Source: JACJYE01 sp964432875
GTDB taxonomy: Bacteria; Bacteroidota; Bacteroidia; Chitinophagales; Saprospiraceae
Assembly: GCA_964432875.1 (NCBI GenBank)
Contig: CAYSPJ010000009.1
Coordinates: 7,978-71,977, forward strand
DNA: 64,000 bases
Direction: 5' to 3'
Shown in pieces: positions 60,452-64,000 of the stretch. How positions within the stretch are numbered: the stretch's first letter is position 1; each line of letters opens with the position of its first letter. Below the pieces are notes generated by a model. The model was not told the DNA's origin and searched no databases. It saw only the letters and a list, made by a program, of their open reading frames with translations. Made by a program: the position numbers and the translations under genes.

Positions 60452-62023
60452 TTATCCGCTTTTGCCTTGATATAACTCTAGCATGGCATACAAGTGATCC
60501 AGCGTATCCGCCTCCCGTGCCGACTTATCCTTGCGCCAGCGGCTGATGCGGGGGAAGCGCAGGGCGATGCCCGACTTGTGGCGGCTGGAAGCGCGGATGC
60601 CCTCAAAAGCGATTTCAAAAACATGCGCTGGCTGGACGCTGCGCACCGGGCCGAAGCGCTCCAGCGTGTTGCGGTTTACCCAGGTGGTTATTTCGTTGAA
60701 CTCTTGGTCCGACAAGCCGGAGTAGGCCTTGGTGAAAGGCACCAGATCATCGCCCTTCCACACCGCAAAGGTAAAGTCGGTATAGAGGTTGGCGCGCCGG
60801 CCGTGGCCGCGCTGGGCGTAGATCATCACCGCATCGATCGACAGCGGGTCGATTTTCCATTTCCACCACTGCCCCTTTTTCCGGCCAGCCTGGTAGGGGG
60901 CGTTTTTCTGCTTGAGCATCAGCCCTTCGCTTTGGTTTTGCCGACAGGACTCGCGGATGGCGGCCAGTTCTTCCCAACCTTCCCAGGGCACCAACTCTGA
61001 CAACCGCAGCACCTCGGCGCTGCTATGCTCAGCGAGCAATTGCTCTAGCTGCGCACGGCGCTCCGCAAAGGGCCAGTGCCGGATATCCTCGCCCCCCCAT
61101 TCCAAAAGGTCATATACCATCATGACCACGGGTACCTTTTGGAGGATGCTTTTCGTGACATTTTTTCGCCCGATGCGGACCTGTAAATCATTGAAAGAAA
61201 GCACTTGCCCGTCTTTATACGGCAGGATCTCGCCATCCAGGACTACCCCATCGGGCAGCAACCCAGGCAAAGTATGGAATTCCGGGAATTTATCGGTCAC
61301 CAACTCCTCGCCCCGCGACCAGACGAAGACTTCCCCCCGGCGCACGATGAGCTGGCCCCGGATGCCGTCCCATTTGTATTCAGCCAGCCAATCAGCGGGA
61401 GAGCCGAGGCTTTCGGGGGTGCCCTCCAGGGCATAAGCCAGATAAAAGGGGTAGGGCTTGGACGAATCCTCCAAAGCGTCTTTGGAGAGGATGAGCGCTT
61501 CGAAGCTCGTATCATCCGGCGTCCAGTTGCCCATCAAGCGGTGGGCCAGGGTGTTCTCGTCGATGCCGGTATATTGCGATAGCGCCCGGGTCATCAGCTT
61601 CTGCGACACCCCGATGCGGAAGCCGCCAGTGATGAGTTTGTTGAAGACAAAGCGCTCGGCATAGCTCATGCACTGCCAGGCAGCGGCGATCTGGGCCTTT
61701 TTATCTTCCTCTTCCCGCCCATCCAGGGCTTTGATGTATTCGATCCAATAAGTAAGTGAAGATTCGTTTTTCACTTCGGCTGGCGGCATAGTGAGGGCAA
61801 TGGCTTCGCTCAAGTCGCCCACAATGTGATAGGATTCTTCAAAAAGCCACAAAGGGATGCCCGCCAGCTCGGCCGCCCACTGGCGCAGCAAGGTGGTGGT
61901 GACCGTGCGGCGCGGGCGGCGGTGCGAGAGGATGGCCACCGTCCACAGCCGGTCGTCGTCGTCCACGGCGGCGAAGTAGGCCGCCAGGGCATCCACCTTG
62001 GCGTTGAGCTTGGTGGTCTGGTC
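60452..62023 (-). CDS. ATP-dependent DNA ligase, truncated by the assembly gap
   Basis: A ligase of 523 visible residues whose N-terminus lies in the Ns; sequence right up to the gap (DQTTKLNAKV) is still the usual start region, so only about 10-15 residues are missing. The nucleotidyltransferase Lys is in LAEYKWDGIRGQLIV; other motifs are RGEELVTDKFPE, DGEILPYKDGQVLSF, SEGLMLKQK and QWWKWKID. This belongs to the ligase-associated DNA damage response set (TIGR04120), normally next to an MBL-fold exonuclease, an Lhr-type helicase and PdeM. The exonuclease is at 63143 on the same strand; the helicase and PdeM are not downstream. Confidence 0.9.
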   Translation of the reverse strand, partial: DQTTKLNAKVDALAAYFAAVDDDDRLWTVAILSHRRPRRTVTTTLLRQWAAELAGIPLWLFEESYHIVGDLSEAIALTMPPAEVKNESSLTYWIEYIKALDGREEEDKKAQIAAAWQCMSYAERFVFNKLITGGFRIGVSQKLMTRALSQYTGIDENTLAHRLMGNWTPDDTSFEALILSKDALEDSSKPYPFYLAYALEGTPESLGSPADWLAEYKWDGIRGQLIVRRGEVFVWSRGEELVTDKFPEFHTLPGLLPDGVVLDGEILPYKDGQVLSFNDLQVRIGRKNVTKSILQKVPVVMMVYDLLEWGGEDIRHWPFAERRAQLEQLLAEHSSAEVLRLSELVPWEGWEELAAIRESCRQNQSEGLMLKQKNAPYQAGRKKGQWWKWKIDPLSIDAVMIYAQRGHGRRANLYTDFTFAVWKGDDLVPFTKAYSGLSDQEFNEITTWVNRNTLERFGPVRSVQPAHVFEIAFEGIRASSRHKSGIALRFPRISRWRKDKSAREADTLDHLYAMLELYQGKSG

Positions 62024-62123
62024 NNNNNNNNNNNNNNNNNNNNNNNNNNNNNNNNNNNNNNNNNNNNNNNNNNNNNNNNNNNNNNNNNNNNNNNNNNNNN
62101 NNNNNNNNNNNNNNNNNNNNNNN
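62024..62123. other. Assembly gap (100 N)
   Basis: A run of 100 Ns, a common placeholder for a gap of unknown length. It cuts both the start of the ligase gene and the end of the AbiEi gene, so the true distance may be far more than 100 bp. Confidence 0.95.
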
Positions 62124-62927
62124 AAGTGTATCAGTATCTATATTCTGCACGATGCCCCAGCGGTTGGAAGACCCGACACTGCCACCCTCTGCAGAAGGGT
62201 CGAGCCGAGCGGGCGAGGACGAGCAGGTCTCGTACAGCTTGGCAAGAGCCGCCCCCTCCACCTCCAGCAACTCTAATAAGAACCCCAAGCGCTTAGCCAC
62301 CGCCTGCGACCCGAACTGCTGCACATATTCCAACAGTCGCTCCTGATCTATCTCCTGCCTCGATTTGTGTATAGCGCGTACCACCTCCGTAATGCCGCCG
62401 CAGTACTGCGGACGAAAGAGGCCGTCCAGCAGCGTTTTTTCCAAGTCGGAGCATTGGACCCGGTGGTGGTCGTCTACCCAGGTTTTGGAAAAGCCAAAAA
62501 AGTGCTTGGAATTGTGATAGATAAACCGAAACGGCACGCCTTTCACCTTCCACACCGAGGGCTTCACCTGCTTGGCCACCACGATGTGTTCCTCCAGCAC
62601 GGGCTGCACGTTCAGCCCCCGCAACTGCAAGGCCGACCCGTAGCCGATATAGTAAGGCGCCCCACCCGCCAGATAATGCGCCAGCAGGTGCCAGTTGGGC
62701 ATGAAGTCCTCCGCCGGCTGATCATACGGCACGATGTAATACAGCCCTTCTTTAACGCGCATGAGCAAGCCCCGCCGCACCATGCCGGCCAGCAACTGCC
62801 GTACTGCATCCGCCCGTGCGTCGGGTAGCCAGAGGTAGGCGTCTTCAAGGCGGAAGGCAGGCACACCCGCTTTATGCGCACTTTCCAGCAATTTGGCGGA
62901 CTGATCAGAAAGGGTTTTTAAATTCAT
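62124..62927 (-). CDS. AbiEi family antitoxin (type IV toxin-antitoxin), 3' end in the gap
   Basis: 268 visible residues. Residues about 1-65 are a winged-helix domain (LLESAHKAGVPAFRLEDAYLWLP... GLLMRVKEGLYYIV), followed by the AbiEi body: YYIGYGSALQLRGLNVQPVLEEHIVVAKQV, PFRFIYHNSKHFFGF, QCSDLEKTLLDGLFRPQYCGGI and ending NRWGIVQNIDTDTL against the Ns. AbiEi proteins repress their own operon and neutralise AbiEii, a nucleotidyltransferase toxin encoded directly downstream. That gene would lie in the gap. An exact promoter and a palindromic operator precede the ATG. Placed between two genes of the ligase-associated repair operon, it looks inserted. Confidence 0.87.
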
Positions 62928-62936
62928 ATCTGTTTT

Positions 62937-62953
62937 GTGATTTTTAAAATCAC
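62937..62953. promoter_or_regulatory. Palindromic operator of the AbiEi gene
   Basis: GTGATTTTTAAAATCAC: 8-bp perfect arms around one T, between the -7 element and the start codon (9 bp before the ATG). Its position fits self-repression by AbiEi. Confidence 0.65.
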
Positions 62954-62955
62954 GG

Positions 62956-62983
62956 CAAAGGTATGAAAATTTGACAAGTGCAA
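62956..62983 (-). promoter_or_regulatory. Promoter of the AbiEi gene
   Basis: On the minus strand TTG (62981-62983), a 17-nt spacer and TACCTTTG (62956-62963), matching the Bacteroidota promoter. The cassette therefore need not rely on the exonuclease transcript. Confidence 0.65.
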
Positions 62984-63142
62984 GTAGTTGTTATGATATG
63001 GAAAAAGAGGCAGTTAGCGCTTTTGCAAGGAGATCCGCCGCTGGTAAGTGCTCCATGCAAAAATGTGTCCTAATAGTAACCCCTCACCCCTTCTCTGGGG
63101 CTGAACAGCACTGCCCACGCCCCCCTGCCCCCGTCGCCCACC

Positions 63143-64000
63143 TCAGCTCGATTCAGCCGTGTCCGCCGCATCGGCCTCCTCGGCCTCGCCCTGGAATTCG
63201 GTCTGCACCTCGAAGGCATTCAAGCCCCGCTCCTCGGCCAGGTATTTGCTGAAAACCGCGGCGTAGCCGTGGGTGGCGATGATGGTCTCGGCCCCGGTCG
63301 CCGCGACGGCGTCGAGCAAGCCGTTCCAGTCAGCATGGTCAGAGAGGATAAAGCCCCGGTCGGCCCCGCGGCGGCGGCGCGCGCCCCGCAGCGCCATCCA
63401 GCCCGAGGCCATCGCCACTGAGGCCGGCGGGAACTTGCGCATCCAGGCCGAGCCCAGGGCCGAGGGCGGCGCCAGGATGAGCCCCCCCGCATACTGGCTT
63501 TTGGCGATATTGGTCGAAGCCCGCTGCGTGGCCGGCAGGCGCACGCCCTGCTTGCGCATCACCTGGTTGGTCTGCTCGATGGCGCCGTGGGTGAAGATGG
63601 GCCCGATGCTGGCATCTACCCCCCGCAACAGGCGCTGGGCCTTGCCCAAGGCATAGGCCGCGATGACGCTCACCTTCCCCTCCGCCTGATTGGCCCGCCA
63701 CCAGGCGTTGATCTGCGCAAAAACCTCCTCCTGCGGCGCCCACTGAAACACGGGCAGCCCAAAGGTGCTCTCGGTAATAAAGGTGTGGCACTTCACCGGC
63801 TCGAAGGCCTCCGACAAGCCATCGTCCTCCAGCTTGTAATCGCCCGAAGCGACCCACACCTCCCCCTGATGCTCCACCCGGATCTGGGCCGAACCCAAAA
63901 TATGCCCCGCTGGGTGGAAGGAAAACTTCACCCCGCCAATATCGATCTGCTCGCCATACTTGATGGTCTGAATATTGACATCCCCCAAGCGATGCCGGAT
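63143..64000 (-). CDS. Ligase-associated DNA damage response exonuclease, 5' end beyond the window
   Basis: A metallo-beta-lactamase/beta-CASP nuclease; the frame runs off the right edge. The visible 286 residues hold DVNIQTIKYGEQIDIGG, FSFHPAGHILGSAQIRVEHQGEVWVASGDYK (metal-site His and Asp), ESTFGLPVFQW, the C-terminal FILSDHADWNGLLDAV (His of beta-CASP) and IIATHGYAAVF. This is the TIGR04122 enzyme, the usual partner of the ATP-dependent ligase. The tail is acidic and low in complexity. The DNA here is more GC-rich than at 62.1-62.9 kb. Between it and the ligase sits the AbiEi gene and the gap. Confidence 0.9.
   Translation of the reverse strand: MRHRLGDVNIQTIKYGEQIDIGGVKFSFHPAGHILGSAQIRVEHQGEVWVASGDYKLEDDGLSEAFEPVKCHTFITESTFGLPVFQWAPQEEVFAQINAWWRANQAEGKVSVIAAYALGKAQRLLRGVDASIGPIFTHGAIEQTNQVMRKQGVRLPATQRASTNIAKSQYAGGLILAPPSALGSAWMRKFPPASVAMASGWMALRGARRRRGADRGFILSDHADWNGLLDAVAATGAETIIATHGYAAVFSKYLAEERGLNAFEVQTEFQGEAEEADAADTAESS

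Noticed and set aside
61839..62927. A 362-codon minus-strand frame running across the N gap
   Set aside because: It joins AbiEi to an out-of-frame part of the ligase through 100 placeholder Ns; the two sides are different genes.
1..64000. tRNA, rRNA or riboswitch genes
   Set aside because: I looked through the spacers for T-loop-like GGTTCRA motifs and cloverleaf arms and saw none that fit; a covariance search would be decisive.

Overview
The window reads as a chromosomal scaffold from a Bacteroidota bacterium, most likely the Saprospiria (Saprospiraceae, Lewinella/Phaeodactylibacter-like). Several things point there. Genes are preceded by the Bacteroidota promoter TAnnTTTG and rarely by a Shine-Dalgarno. 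Many products belong to families largely restricted to this phylum (DUF4834, DUF4294, DUF4783, DUF5606, TIGR02757, the Bat aerotolerance operon, long Pit transporters). Base composition is moderately GC-rich. This placement is inference; no rRNA or tRNA gene was seen. Both window ends cut genes, and a run of 100 Ns (62024-62123) marks an assembly gap.

Layout. 1-6.2 kb: a desaturase fragment, a Pit phosphate transporter, a DUF4834-glycosyltransferase pair and a TlpA-like thioredoxin. 6.2-14.5 kb: a complete-looking minus-strand Bat operon (MoxR, DUF58, DUF4381-like, BatA, BatB, Gln-rich TPR protein, a stand-alone BatD first domain, full BatD). 15.6-17.6 kb: atpD-atpC with a strong hairpin between them. 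17.9-21.6 kb: a glycosyltransferase, then a DUF5691-MoxR pair that ends at a MITE-like inverted-repeat element. 21.9-34 kb: housekeeping and envelope genes, including a radical SAM protein, RluA-type synthase, sugar dehydrogenase, MATE pump, an RRM protein with ribosomal protein S21, gpmI, TIGR02757, a DPM1-like transferase and an M3 peptidase. 34.5-39.9 kb is the most accessory-looking stretch. It holds a phage-antirepressor-like gene between two repeat-filled intergenic regions, an HD-PycTM fusion with tandem slippery A tracts between its domains, MscS, RecX, and a small peptide with a double-glycine leader. 40-52.4 kb: nadB, glycosyltransferase, lgt, DUF4294, two amidohydrolase genes and a methyltransferase. 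52.5-56.2 kb: an orphan LytTR regulator, a 2OG-Fe(II) oxygenase and a two-component pair.

57.5-60.4 kb holds a class III nucleotidyl cyclase (cyclase-TM2-TPR) facing a GNAT acetyltransferase fused to a cyclic-nucleotide-binding domain, so a signal-maker lies next to a probable signal-reader. 60.5-64 kb carries the ligase-associated DNA-repair operon (MBL-fold exonuclease and ATP-dependent ligase). It is interrupted by an AbiEi-type antitoxin whose expected AbiEii toxin gene would fall in the assembly gap.

The best candidates for new biology are the cyclase/GNAT-CNB pair, the HD-PycTM gene with its slippery tract, the AbiE insertion in the ligase operon, the orphan GG-leader peptide, the domesticated antirepressor-like gene, and the dispersed palindromic repeats.
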